A stretch of 64,000 nt of DNA from Shewanella woodyi ATCC 51908 (GTDB lineage Bacteria; Pseudomonadota; Gammaproteobacteria; Enterobacterales; Shewanellaceae): contig NC_010506.1 of assembly GCF_000019525.1 (NCBI RefSeq), positions 4,092,001 through 4,156,000 on the forward strand, in the 5' to 3' direction. How positions within the stretch are numbered: the first letter of the stretch is position 1; each line of letters begins with the position of its first letter. The notes beneath the pieces were generated by a model. That model was not told the origin of the DNA and made no database searches. It saw nothing but the letters and a program-made list of their open reading frames with translations. Shown here one piece after another: positions 55,886 to 64,000 of the stretch. Made by a program: the position numbers and the translations under genes.

Positions 55886-56259
55886 AATAAAATCCCTTTG
55901 ATTTAGTTACTTAAATATATACATATACAAAATATCACTACACTATTCACAACTTAATAGCCCAAAAAACTGCAGAAGCCAGCACAAAAGAGATAAGGTT
56001 ACCCCATAGCTTGCAGCACAACCCCCTAACTTTTTACCTATCTCAACACCTGCAGTGTACCACACCGCTATTTCACAGTATAAAGCTCTACAATTAATTA
56101 AGTCACTTACTATAAAAATGGGCTATTTCACTACATGTCTATTATGACGTATGAAAAGTTGAACTTACTAAAAAACACCTCCCTACTGGCATTATCAACC
56201 GCAACTGTTTACAGTTTAACCACCATCAGCTAGCCCAACGAACAATAATTAAGTAAAAG
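55886..56259. other. Divergent intergenic region with one possible very small ORF
   Basis: This 374-bp AT-rich gap lies between two divergent unknown genes and should hold both promoters. An ATG at 56144 opens a 29-codon frame ending at 56233 with a hydrophobic run (LLALSTATVYSLTT). It has no ribosome site, so it is not called as a gene. No other structure stands out. Confidence 0.5.
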
Positions 56260-57183
56260 ATGATGAAAACCCTACAAATAAGCCTATTAATCGGACTACT
56301 TTCCCCTTTATTCTCAGTATTAAGCGAACCTATGAAGACACCTAACCATCAAACAAACTTTTACCAAGTCTCCTTTAATACTTATCAGGCTTACTGCTTT
56401 ATCAAGATCAATGGCATAGATTATTTAGACAATTTAGGCTCTCTCACTGGCAGTATCGCAACTGGAGGGCCCATATCCAGCATTCTGAGTAATGGTGAAA
56501 ACAGAATATCAATCGAAGTGGCCTCACTTACCGCACCACAAAACTTAAGTTTTACGCCAGATGCTAGTTGCAAAGTAAGCATACAAGTCTATAACGCCAA
56601 AGGAGAGTCATTTGTAACGAGTTTGGTCGCCACCGCTGATGAAAAGCTAGGACCAACAGGTGTTCACAGCCCCCTTTATCAAGGAGATAAAGCTATGGGC
56701 CCTGTCACAGAACGAACGGTGAAGATGTCAGTTTTACATCAATTATCTCGAACTTTTATCGCAACAGGTTTACCAAAATGGACATGGACCCAAGCCACCC
56801 CTTTTGAAGAAAGCGAACAGAACATTCAAAAACTTAAAAGTAAATACCAAGAGTTACAGCACCTTTTTGCTAACAAGAATCTTGATGAATTAGCAAAAGC
56901 TGCCTACATTGCAATGGATGAACAGGGTAGTGTACAAGGTTATAGCGCTAAGGAGTTTTGGGATTCGTTCGATTTTAAAAAAGAGTTTGCTAATGGCGCT
57001 TCTGCCCTACCTATTAATTGGGAAAATCAGTCATTGCAAAGCTATCTCGGTGGGCGCCTGTTCCGCTTCACCGATAATAATGGCTACTCACCACTAAAAC
57101 TTGGTTTCAATGATAACGAGAGCATAGTCAGCTATAACCCTTACTTCTCCCTGGTTAACGGTCAAATTGTGATCTCTCGCTAG
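56260..57183 (+). CDS. Unknown exported protein
   Basis: A 307-residue protein with a signal peptide (LQISLLIGLLSPLFSVLS, cleavage near residue 22). I cannot name the family. The N-terminal half reads like a beta-sandwich (FYQVSFNTYQAYCFIKINGI, ISIEVASLTAPQNLSF, SCKVSIQVYNAKGESFVTSL). The C-terminal half is helical (SEQNIQKLKSKYQELQHLFA, AYIAMDEQGSVQGYSAKEFW) and ends in a strand-rich segment with YNPYFSLVNGQIVISR. It would act in the periplasm or outside. Nothing in the neighbourhood indicates a role. Confidence 0.75.
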   Translation: MMKTLQISLLIGLLSPLFSVLSEPMKTPNHQTNFYQVSFNTYQAYCFIKINGIDYLDNLGSLTGSIATGGPISSILSNGENRISIEVASLTAPQNLSFTPDASCKVSIQVYNAKGESFVTSLVATADEKLGPTGVHSPLYQGDKAMGPVTERTVKMSVLHQLSRTFIATGLPKWTWTQATPFEESEQNIQKLKSKYQELQHLFANKNLDELAKAAYIAMDEQGSVQGYSAKEFWDSFDFKKEFANGASALPINWENQSLQSYLGGRLFRFTDNNGYSPLKLGFNDNESIVSYNPYFSLVNGQIVISR

Positions 57184-57250
57184 CAAGGTTTTACTGCAAC
57201 AAACTTAATAAGTTTCACCATTGCCCTTGTTAGGTAATTCACACTGAAAA

Positions 57251-57697
57251 CTAACAGTTTGCTAGCTTACTCCTTTTAGCCGCCATCAGTTTTGATACCG
57301 TAAATATCAAAACAAACAAGCTCGAAAAAATATGCAGCACAGGAATGAATCTTTCCAAAGCATAGGAACCATTTATATAAGAATCAAAATCTCCACCACA
57401 AAGGTGGTGCCCTTTAATTGTTGTATCGATCATAAGTGGCATCCAAAAATAACTCACAGAAGTCATTAACAAGAGCGCAGCGACAACATTAATCCTCTTA
57501 AATAGAATCCTATTTTTATCAAAGGCTACTCTTAAAATCAGCAATAAAAATAATGGAGTACCATATAGGAGGGATGCATAAAACCGCGCATCATCACCTT
57601 GTGTACAGGTGCCTGCTACAGCTCCTAAACATACCAAAAGGCCGTACACTATAACTAATACCAGACTTAACATTTTTTCATTTTTTATAACTAACAC
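57251..57697 (-). CDS. Small membrane protein, function unknown
   Basis: A 148-residue protein with about four hydrophobic helices: LVLVIVYGLLVCLGAVAG, LLYGTPLFLLLILRVAF, INVVAALLLMTSVSYFWM and VLHIFSSLFVLIFTVSKL. A pair of cysteines (GTCTQGDD, HHLCGGDFDS) lies in the loops facing the periplasm. The start is a GTG at 57697; an ATG eight codons in is possible. I recognise no family. It lies 100 bp before the SUKH-type gene in the same direction. Confidence 0.7.
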   Translation of the reverse strand: MLVIKNEKMLSLVLVIVYGLLVCLGAVAGTCTQGDDARFYASLLYGTPLFLLLILRVAFDKNRILFKRINVVAALLLMTSVSYFWMPLMIDTTIKGHHLCGGDFDSYINGSYALERFIPVLHIFSSLFVLIFTVSKLMAAKRSKLANC

Positions 57698-57797
57698 TCA
57701 CTTCTGCTATGCCGAATAGGTAGCATTTTTTGTTAAAGTTTAAACAAGGCAGCAAACATAAAAATGCTCAGTATCAGATGTTAACTGCAAGCCCATA

Positions 57798-58232
57798 TTA
57801 TCTGTTTATATTTGTAAGAAAATACCTAAAGAACCAATCTTGGAAGTTATCAGCTATTTGATTTTGCTCACCACTTTGAATTTCAAAACACACTACAGAC
57901 ATTTCACCAACTGAATTTTTGTCAGTTGTATCTAGACAATACGGTGCATCCTCATCAGGCTGAATTACAATTAGGTTTTCAGGAAGATCATAGTCCCTTT
58001 GAAAATACAAAGTATCTGAAAGCACTGAGCCACCTCCATCATCCAAGTTTTCGCAAGTAATACCTGAAATAGATATATCTCCAATAGAAAGCGAACCTAA
58101 CTCAAGGAGGAACTCTTTGTAAGTTTCAGGAAGTATAACCCCTAAAGCTTCCTCTAAATTTGAAACTAAACCTAAAGAAGCCCCTCCAGCTAGCCATAAC
58201 CCTTCTCGGTTATTTAACTTTGAAATATACAT
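57798..58232 (-). CDS. SMI1/KNR4 (SUKH) family protein
   Basis: A 144-residue cytoplasmic protein of the SUKH-1 type. The family opening is ISNLEEALGV-like (VSNLEEALGVILPETYKEFL), then LLELGSLSIGDISISGI, DYDLPENLIVIQPDEDAPYC, LDTTDKNSVGEMSVVCFEIQ and DNFQDWFFRYFLTNI at the end. Many SUKH proteins are immunity partners of contact-dependent or polymorphic toxins; others are regulators. No toxin, Rhs or T6SS gene lies beside it, so it is an orphan in this window. Confidence 0.85.
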   Translation of the reverse strand: MYISKLNNREGLWLAGGASLGLVSNLEEALGVILPETYKEFLLELGSLSIGDISISGITCENLDDGGGSVLSDTLYFQRDYDLPENLIVIQPDEDAPYCLDTTDKNSVGEMSVVCFEIQSGEQNQIADNFQDWFFRYFLTNINR

Positions 58233-58355
58233 AAACACTCAACAGTTGATAATGGCAGTAAACTGTTTATTCGATAGTCGCACAATAACATTCCAGCCTA
58301 CCTTGTCATTTTGCTAACTTATCACTGCTAAATCAAAATTGTAAATAATTACTGC

Positions 58356-58871
58356 TTACTCTGTAACAGTTATCTTAACCAAACGAAGCCCATAATAGCG
58401 ATAATACCCAAGTATATTACTAGCGATAAATATAAGCTCCATCAGCACAGCGGTAGGCGAACCGGCGAGGTAGTTGTGAAGCAACCAAAGTGATGTCCCT
58501 ACTATCATCAGTTGTCGCAATCGTTGATCACTTTGGCAAAATGCCGCAGTGGTCTGAAAAACGGTGCCACTGAAACTGAGCAGGCTCAACAAACCAGAGA
58601 AGGTAGCTGCAGTTACCATCAGAGCATAAAACAGAAACATCGACATAAGACGTTTAGAGGTACTAAAGATACTGGAGAAGTAGCGAATACTGGCCAGCAT
58701 CATCAAGCCCGCTGCCGTCCACTGCTCGAGCAAGATAAAGTGCGCGCTGATTAAAAGTCCCGATACTGATAAACAGGCAACAATCTTCTGCCTTTGTTTA
58801 AACTGAAATGATGCAATATCAAAAACGATAGCGATGACGATTAATACCTGAGACCAGATAAATAGTGACAC
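58356..58871 (-). CDS. YgjV family inner-membrane protein
   Basis: A 171-residue membrane protein of the YgjV (Imp-YgjV) family, of unknown function. Five or six hydrophobic helices are visible: LFIWSQVLIVIAIVFDIASF, IVACLSVSGLLISAHFILLE, WTAAGLMMLASIRYFSSIFS, MFLFYALMVTAATFSGLLSL and MIVGTSLWLLHNYLAGSPTA. ILGYYRYYGLRL closes the protein. Basic loops (KQRQK, TSKR) mark the cytoplasmic side. It lies downstream of a Crp-like regulator in the same direction. Confidence 0.88.
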   Translation of the reverse strand: MSLFIWSQVLIVIAIVFDIASFQFKQRQKIVACLSVSGLLISAHFILLEQWTAAGLMMLASIRYFSSIFSTSKRLMSMFLFYALMVTAATFSGLLSLLSFSGTVFQTTAAFCQSDQRLRQLMIVGTSLWLLHNYLAGSPTAVLMELIFIASNILGYYRYYGLRLVKITVTE

Positions 58872-58961
58872 TCAAATCTCCTTTTTAACAGCAATAAAAC
58901 AGAACCAGAATTATGCCCACAAGTGAGATTGAAGGAATTAACTTAAGTTAAGAGGGGAAAA

Positions 58962-59540
58962 CTAAAGTGAGAGTCTCGCTTTCAATCTTGAAAGACTCAC
59001 AGGGCTAATACCAATATAGCTGGCAAGTTGAATGTTATTGAGTTTTTCAACCCATAAAGGCCAAGCTTCCAGCAGATGAAGGTACCTCTGCTCAGGTGTT
59101 TTCAGTAGTAAAAACGCCTCTTTTTGCTCTTTAAACAGTAACTGTTGTTTCAACAAATTGAGCTGAGCTGGGATCCATTGTGGCAGTGACAGTAAACTTA
59201 GGGGAATTTGCACCACTCGCGCCTTACCTAACGCTTCAATCTGATATTGAGAGGGTGCTCGTGTTAACCAACTTGTGTAGAGAAAACAGAGCTCACCGGG
59301 AAAATAAAACTCCTTACAACGTTCACTGCCCTGCTCGCCATAATGACACGCCCGTAATATTCCAGACAGAATAAAGTAGCCGTACTCCTGCTGACTATTT
59401 TGCTCCAGTAAAACATCAGCGCCACTCAAAGAGAGAGGTTTAATGTGTGAGTAGCTTGCCTCTATGGTCTTACAGTCTAACCCTAATTGAGCTAGAAAAT
59501 GAGATAGAAAAGTCATCTCCTCTTGGGTTATAGACACCAT
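58962..59540 (-). CDS. Crp/Fnr family transcriptional regulator
   Basis: A 192-residue regulator. The N-terminal cyclic-nucleotide-binding-like barrel (about residues 25-110) has SGADVLLEQNSQQEYGYFIL, KEFYFPGELCFLYTSWLTRA and YQIEALGKARVVQIP. The short C-terminal helix-turn-helix is QLASYIGISPVSLSRLKARL, without a full Crp winged domain. It lacks the Cys cluster of Fnr. The E. coli and Bacteroidetes-like form suggests a YeiL/ArcR-type sensor, but the effector is unknown. YgjV follows 90 bp downstream; control of it is possible. Confidence 0.88.
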   Translation of the reverse strand: MVSITQEEMTFLSHFLAQLGLDCKTIEASYSHIKPLSLSGADVLLEQNSQQEYGYFILSGILRACHYGEQGSERCKEFYFPGELCFLYTSWLTRAPSQYQIEALGKARVVQIPLSLLSLPQWIPAQLNLLKQQLLFKEQKEAFLLLKTPEQRYLHLLEAWPLWVEKLNNIQLASYIGISPVSLSRLKARLSL

Positions 59541-59807
59541 CAATTACCGCCATTTATAAACGTTTTGCTCGATTTAATAGGTTAGCGACCACACTTTACG
59601 CCATTAACAAAGTAGATTTCAAGATCTAGAGCTTGGTCGAAAGCCCAGTCAAAAAAACTGCCGCCGCTTAAAAAAGCCACACAAAATATAGGCTTAATAG
59701 ATTTTTATGATTCATTCAATCGATAAAGATCGTTTCTTTTAATCTCCATTTCCGTTCTACACTGTTTGCAGGCAGAAAGAGCGTGTGTAGTAAATTAAGA
59801 GAATCCA

Positions 59808-61319
59808 ATGGATATAACAAAAAAGAGCTGTTTAGTATTATCGATGAGCCTGGCATTCAGTGTCCAAGCTGAAACATTAACCCGTGACAATGGCGCCCCA
59901 GTGGGTGACAACCAAAATTCAATCACCGCAGGCAGTAATGGCAGCGTACTGCTACAAGATGTCCAGTTAATCCAAAAACTACAACGTTTTGCTCGTGAAC
60001 GTATTCCTGAGCGTGTGGTTCACGCCAGAGGAACCGGTGTCCATGGTGAGTTTGTGGCCAGCACTGATCTAAGTGGTCTGACTCAAGCAGCGCCATTTGC
60101 CGAAAAGGGCAAGGTCACCCCTGTTTTTGTTCGTTTCTCAACGGTTATTCACTCTAAAGGTTCACCAGAAACCCTGCGCGACCCTCGTGGATTCGCAACT
60201 CGTTTCTATTCAGATCAAGGTAATTGGGATCTAGTGGGTAACAACCTACCAGTATTCTTTATCCGCGATGCGATCAAGTTCCCAGATATGGTGCACTCAC
60301 TTAAACCATCGCCTGTGACCAATCTTCAGGATCCAAACCGTTTCTTCGATTTCTTCAGCCACGAAGGTACAGCAACCAATATGCTGACCTGGGTTTACAC
60401 TAACTTAGGCACTCCGTCGAGCTACCGTAAGATGGATGGCTTTGGTGTACATGCATACAAGTTTATTAACGATGAAAACCAAGTGAAATACGTTAAGTTT
60501 CACTGGAAAAGCCAGCAAGGTGTTGAGGGGTTAAGACCTAACGAAGTCACTAAAATTCAGGGTCAAAACTTTAATCACCTGACCGATGATCTTTACAGTG
60601 AGATTAACAAGGGTAACTACCCGAAATGGGATCTTAAGGTCAAAGTCTTGAGCCCAAGCGATCTGAACAAGTTCGACTACAACCCGCTTGATGCAACCAA
60701 GATGTGGCAAGATGTACCAGAGACGACCGTGGGTACTATGACCCTAAACCGTGTTCCAGGTAACTTCTTCCAAGAGACTGAGCAAGCAGCGTTTGCACCA
60801 TCTAACTTAATTCCGGGTATCGAGCCTTCAGAAGATAAGTTGCTCCAAGGACGTATCTTCTCCTATGCCGACACTCAGCTTTATCGTTTAGGGGCAAATC
60901 TGTCTCACCTGCCGATCAACCAAGCTAAAGTCACGGTGGCAAATCACAACCAAGAGGGTGCGGGTAATTACGGCCACACCAGCTCAGATGTGAACTATCA
61001 GCCTAGCACTAAACTGGCACTGACTGATGACTCTCGCTACCGCGCCGTAAACACAAAGCTTTCAGGTACTGTGCAGCAGGCTGTTATCAAAAAGCAGGAC
61101 AACTTCACTCAAGCTGGCGTTTTGTACCGTAGCCTAAGCAAGCAAGATAAGAGCGACCTTATCACGAACCTATCTGGCGACTTAGGTAAGGTAGAGGACA
61201 GTAATGTTAAACATCAGATGCTGAGCTACTTCTACCAAGCAGATAAAGAGTTCGGTCAACGTTTAACTAAAGCCGTCAATGGCGACCTCAAAGAAGTGAA
61301 AAGAAGAGCCAAGAGTTAA
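59808..61319 (+). CDS. katB: Periplasmic catalase (KatB type)
   Basis: A clade-3 haem catalase, which breaks hydrogen peroxide into water and oxygen. It has 503 residues. A signal peptide (SCLVLSMSLAFSVQAETL, cleavage near residue 22) exports it, unlike cytoplasmic KatA. Catalytic His72 is in ERVVHARGTGVHGEF, the distal Asn145 in VGNNLPVFFIRDAIKFPD, and the proximal haem ligand Tyr353 in RIFSYADTQLYRLG. HNQEGAGNYGHTSSDVNYQP follows in the C-terminal part. The ankyrin-repeat gene lies downstream on the same strand; in Pseudomonas KatB activity needs the neighbouring ankyrin protein AnkB. Confidence 0.95.
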   Translation: MDITKKSCLVLSMSLAFSVQAETLTRDNGAPVGDNQNSITAGSNGSVLLQDVQLIQKLQRFARERIPERVVHARGTGVHGEFVASTDLSGLTQAAPFAEKGKVTPVFVRFSTVIHSKGSPETLRDPRGFATRFYSDQGNWDLVGNNLPVFFIRDAIKFPDMVHSLKPSPVTNLQDPNRFFDFFSHEGTATNMLTWVYTNLGTPSSYRKMDGFGVHAYKFINDENQVKYVKFHWKSQQGVEGLRPNEVTKIQGQNFNHLTDDLYSEINKGNYPKWDLKVKVLSPSDLNKFDYNPLDATKMWQDVPETTVGTMTLNRVPGNFFQETEQAAFAPSNLIPGIEPSEDKLLQGRIFSYADTQLYRLGANLSHLPINQAKVTVANHNQEGAGNYGHTSSDVNYQPSTKLALTDDSRYRAVNTKLSGTVQQAVIKKQDNFTQAGVLYRSLSKQDKSDLITNLSGDLGKVEDSNVKHQMLSYFYQADKEFGQRLTKAVNGDLKEVKRRAKS

Positions 61320-61390
61320 GCGCATTGGCGTTAACCAACTAACGCTAAAGGGCAAGCGTTAACGAGTACTAATATCGAGTACCGAGTAAG

Positions 61391-61446
61391 CCCCGCAAGA
61401 CGTAATTTTGCTCTTTTCTGCCCTGTTTAGAGTGCGTCTTGCGGGC
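61391..61446 (+). repeat. Long hairpin between katB and the ankyrin gene
   Basis: CCCGCAAGACG (61392-61402) and CGTCTTGCGGG (61435-61445) form a perfect 11-bp stem around a 32-nt loop. A smaller overlapping set (GCGTTA, TAACGC, AGCGTTA) lies at 61328-61361. It could act as a terminator, attenuator or RNA-processing site within a katB-ankB transcript. Confidence 0.7.
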
Positions 61447-61457
61447 AACCCAAACAG

Positions 61458-61471
61458 ATACCAATCAGTAT
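61458..61471. repeat. Dispersed intergenic palindrome, copy 4
   Basis: ATACCAATCAGTAT is identical to the copy at 42693. It lies 12 bp after the katB-ankyrin hairpin. Confidence 0.6.
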
Positions 61472-61522
61472 AAAAGCCAATACAACCCAGTCGTGGTGAC
61501 TCCCCTTATTGAGGTTAAATTT

Positions 61523-62086
61523 ATGTCCAGCTCTCTCTCATTAAAATCTATCTTTATACTGCTCAGTGTAAACTTAGGTGTGAGTGTTCTTGTCTCCCTT
61601 TTGTATGTCTCCTACTCCTTGGCGAGTCCTTTAGAACTTGATAAAAAACACAACTTAGCCCAGAATCATTTAAGCTCACAAAAAGATGAAAACAGGGACG
61701 CACAACTCTTAATGGATTACTTCTTTGCCGCCGCTAGAACTGGCGATGTGGAGGTTTTAACTCATTTTATCGAAGCGGGTTTTCCCATCGACCAGCGTAA
61801 CAATCAGAGCTACACCGCCCTGATGGTGTCAGCTTATAACGGGCAGGAACTCGCCACCCAAGCTCTGCTTGACCATGGCGCCAATGCCTGCCTGCAGGAT
61901 AAACGGGGAAATACCGCAATCATGGGCGCAGTGATAAAAGCAGAGTTTTCAATTATCAAGCAGCTCTACAGCCAAGAGTGTAACGCTGAGCTCACCAATA
62001 AATCAGGCATGACATTGGACGATTTTGCTCAGTATTGGGGTCAAAGTGACAAACTAAGGGATGCTAGCTTGGCTGCTAAACAATAA
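61523..62086 (+). CDS. ankB: Membrane-anchored ankyrin-repeat protein (AnkB-like)
   Basis: A 187-residue protein downstream of a periplasmic catalase, the arrangement of Pseudomonas katB-ankB. From the ATG preceded by GAGG it begins with a hydrophobic anchor or signal (SIFILLSVNLGVSVLVSLLY, residues about 8-28). Three or four ankyrin repeats follow: YFFAAARTGDVEVLTHFIEA, GFPIDQRNNQSYTALMVSAY NG, ATQALLDHGANACLQDKRGN and AIMGAVIKAEFSIIKQLYSQ, then AELTNKSGMTLDDFAQYWG. The likely location is the periplasmic face of the inner membrane. A longer in-frame start exists 28 codons upstream but has no ribosome site. Confidence 0.85.
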   Translation: MSSSLSLKSIFILLSVNLGVSVLVSLLYVSYSLASPLELDKKHNLAQNHLSSQKDENRDAQLLMDYFFAAARTGDVEVLTHFIEAGFPIDQRNNQSYTALMVSAYNGQELATQALLDHGANACLQDKRGNTAIMGAVIKAEFSIIKQLYSQECNAELTNKSGMTLDDFAQYWGQSDKLRDASLAAKQ

Positions 62087-62166
62087 ATACAGCCACTAAT
62101 ACCTAACAGTATAATGCTGCGTGTATTAGCATTAAAACTGGCATCCCCTCGTGTCACCTTTACTGT

Positions 62167-63792
62167 TTAAGGACAGGAGGTCGCGTAAATATCCCCGACC
62201 CAACTGCTGTTATCGATAAAGGGATTACGGTTATTTTGCCACTCAAAAATACGGTTATTACGGCGACGCTCCCAATCACTGACAGGGTCTTGTTGGTGCC
62301 AGCTAAGCAAGGTACACAGATCCCCAAGCAGCGCCTGCCCAGTTGTGGTTGTTCCGCTTACAATGCTTAAGTCTGGTGTACCACTGCTATCACTGCCCTC
62401 ATAACGCACATCCATATAGAAGATCATACGTGCGACATCGCCCTTCACTTCATCTTTGGGCTCGAAGCTATCAGAATCAGTTCGATTACCTGGCGCTTCT
62501 GATATCTCGCTGCCTCCCATGGCAAAATCTTTATTGCCTCGGCTACTGTTAACAGTGACATCAGACGGACGTAGGTGATGCATATCGGTATAGCCGTGCT
62601 GGCCACTGCTAGGAAAGCCATGGCTTTTTGCCCAAACATGCTCACGATTCCATGCATCGAGTGAGTTACTCATGCCTGCACGATTAGTTTTTGGCTCAGA
62701 ACGACCAGTGTAGAGCAAAATTACATTATCGCTGTTGGCAGGATCTTCATCGGCATAACCCAATCCATCCCATACTTGGCTGTAACTAAAACGTGTGTGC
62801 CCCTTAATTTTGCCATTAAGGCTGGCTTTTAATGCGCTACCTGTTTTGCCAATGGCATCGGCATAATAGGTTGTATAAACATAGTCACCATTGTCACCAC
62901 CAGAACCGTCTCCTCCACCCGTTCCTGCGGTGTAGTTCAAAACGAGAGTGACACCACTAAAGGCGCTATAAGCTTGAAGATTAATATAGTAGCGTCCAGT
63001 AACTGGGTTAGTCACACTGCACTGCTCATTATTACCTGACAGATATGGCGCGCAATCATACACACTTAATGTTGGCTCACTGCCTTGACGAAGGTAGAGA
63101 TCGGCATCCCCCGTGCCACCACTCATGGTCACACTGACTCCTGAGGCACCAGCGGGAAGATCGGCAACAAATTTAAGCGTCCCACCTTGAGCCGCACTTA
63201 AGCCAGTCTTGGCTTGACCATTACCCAGTTGATTATCACTACCACCGCCATCGCCTCCACCATCACAGTCAGCAATTAAGCTCCCCGTGCCAGGGTTGCC
63301 AGCATTATCACTGGCCGCCCAATCCGCGGCAGATTTAGTGTTAATCACAGTCGTTCTGTGCAAAGACACATTGCGAACATTGAGAGACCATCCCGTGACT
63401 CCGCCTTCCCAAGCAACAAGGTCAACCTCCTCAGCCCCTTTTTTCAATCGTACAAAGTCACCCGAATTTCCCAGGGCTAAAGACATTGGCGATAGATCTG
63501 GAGTCTGGTTAAACAGGCTATTAAACCCTGCAGAATTGGCTGCAACGGTGAAATACTCACCCGAAGCTATAGTGCCCTGCAGCTGATAGCTGCTGCCATT
63601 ATCACTCAATTGATACTGGCTCAGATCAAGGCTACTACAGCCTGCATTAAACAACTCAACGTACTCTTCAACGCTGTCATTATTCGGTGCATCATATAAG
63701 GCTTCACTGATTAATAGATTTGCATTGGCATTAAATGCCAATGTAGAAAGTAGCGCGACCACAGATAATTTTGATATTTCCATCATAAACAT
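62167..63792 (-). CDS. Modular secreted endonuclease I (LTD-PPC-EndA/NucM)
   Basis: A 541-residue exported nuclease. A signal peptide (SVVALLSTLAFNANA, cleavage near residue 25) is followed by a lamin-tail domain (about 26-140: LLISEALYDAPNNDSVEEYV, ELFNAGCSSLDLSQYQL). A Gly/Asp linker leads to a PPC domain (about 195-285: DADLYLRQGSEPTLSVYDCA, RYYINLQAYSAFSGVTLVL). A second Gly-rich linker leads to endonuclease I (about 305-540) with the catalytic NREHVWAKSHGFPSSGQ and DMHHLRPSD, and ERRRNNRIFEWQNNRNPFID. It probably degrades extracellular DNA as a nutrient or matrix component. Three ATGs near the start are possible. Confidence 0.93.
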   Translation of the reverse strand: MFMMEISKLSVVALLSTLAFNANANLLISEALYDAPNNDSVEEYVELFNAGCSSLDLSQYQLSDNGSSYQLQGTIASGEYFTVAANSAGFNSLFNQTPDLSPMSLALGNSGDFVRLKKGAEEVDLVAWEGGVTGWSLNVRNVSLHRTTVINTKSAADWAASDNAGNPGTGSLIADCDGGGDGGGSDNQLGNGQAKTGLSAAQGGTLKFVADLPAGASGVSVTMSGGTGDADLYLRQGSEPTLSVYDCAPYLSGNNEQCSVTNPVTGRYYINLQAYSAFSGVTLVLNYTAGTGGGDGSGGDNGDYVYTTYYADAIGKTGSALKASLNGKIKGHTRFSYSQVWDGLGYADEDPANSDNVILLYTGRSEPKTNRAGMSNSLDAWNREHVWAKSHGFPSSGQHGYTDMHHLRPSDVTVNSSRGNKDFAMGGSEISEAPGNRTDSDSFEPKDEVKGDVARMIFYMDVRYEGSDSSGTPDLSIVSGTTTTGQALLGDLCTLLSWHQQDPVSDWERRRNNRIFEWQNNRNPFIDNSSWVGDIYATSCP

Positions 63793-64000
63793 CACTTTTT
63801 GTTTTTTATTATCTTATTCAGCACATAAATGAACTGACCCCGCACTTCTCATCCATATAAATGAATGTATAGAAGTGCTGGCGGCATAATAACCAAGCTT
63901 TGTTACAATAAGAAACATTTAAATTATTAACTTGATAACTATTATTTAAAATCAATAAATAGTACGAGCTAACACTGTTCGGTATAAATATATTTCTAAA
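63793..64000. other. Intergenic DNA at the window end
   Basis: About 208 bp, very AT-rich, upstream of the nuclease gene. It should hold the nuclease promoter. I see no gene or terminator in it before the window ends. Confidence 0.5.

Noticed and set aside
56144..56233. 29-codon frame with a hydrophobic run
   Set aside because: No ribosome site and too short to separate from chance; kept only as a note in the intergenic entry.
59690..59760. Possible OxyR site upstream of katB (ATCGATAAAGATCG)
   Set aside because: It does not fit the spaced ATAG/CTAT OxyR pattern well enough to call.

Overview
The window is a chromosomal segment of a marine gammaproteobacterium, most likely a Shewanella. The assignment is by recognition, not database search. 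It rests on the conserved block alaS-recA-mutS-rpoS-nlpD-pcm-surE-truD-ispF-ispD-ftsB-eno-pyrG-mazG-relA-rlmD-barA, and on families common in that genus: DUF3016 and DUF416 proteins, TorF-type porin, GlyGly-CTERM proteins and a katB-ankyrin pair. Codon use and base composition look uniform. I saw no intact transposase, integrase, prophage, CRISPR array, rRNA or tRNA.

1-26.5 kb is core genome: DNA repair (recA, mutS, recN), stress regulation (rpoS, relA, barA), isoprenoid synthesis (ispDF), glycolysis (eno), CTP synthesis (pyrG), RNA modification (truD, rlmD), house-cleaning and repair enzymes (mazG, pcm, surE), divisome (ftsB) and a cell-wall hydrolase activator (nlpD). recA has a consensus LexA box. 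recN has two LexA boxes fused into one perfect 42-bp palindrome. No recX lies between recA and alaS.

26.5-43.9 kb is accessory metabolism and envelope: a TorF-like porin, penicillin-acylase family enzyme, small lipoprotein, zinc-ribbon protein, a curA-like reductase divergent from a MarR regulator with a palindromic operator, an orphan PotD-like binding protein, a ribbon-helix-helix protein, a VOC/ABM pair, a DUF3016 lipoprotein, a GNAT-PaiB pair divergent from a MocR regulator, an exported M20 peptidase, a Fur-box TonB receptor and a small beta-barrel protein.

43.9-49.2 kb centres on a PhoP/PhoQ-like two-component system with a PepSY gene, a GlyGly-CTERM surface protein and a DUF3300 protein. 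Three matching direct-repeat sites (TTCAG-N6-TTCA) lie before these genes, which suggests a compact local regulon. 49.2-53.3 kb has a broken GNAT gene, a ToxR/CadC-like membrane regulator and a divergent VCBS/GlyGly-CTERM protein.

53.3-59.5 kb is poorly characterised: GNAT, DUF2087, a roughly 550-bp non-coding stretch made of five hairpins inside terminal inverted repeats, an unknown lipoprotein, an unknown exported protein, a SUKH-type protein, YgjV and a Crp-like regulator. 59.8-63.8 kb holds a periplasmic catalase with a membrane-anchored ankyrin protein, and a modular secreted endonuclease. A short palindrome (ATACY-N4-RGTAT) recurs in intergenic DNA across the window.
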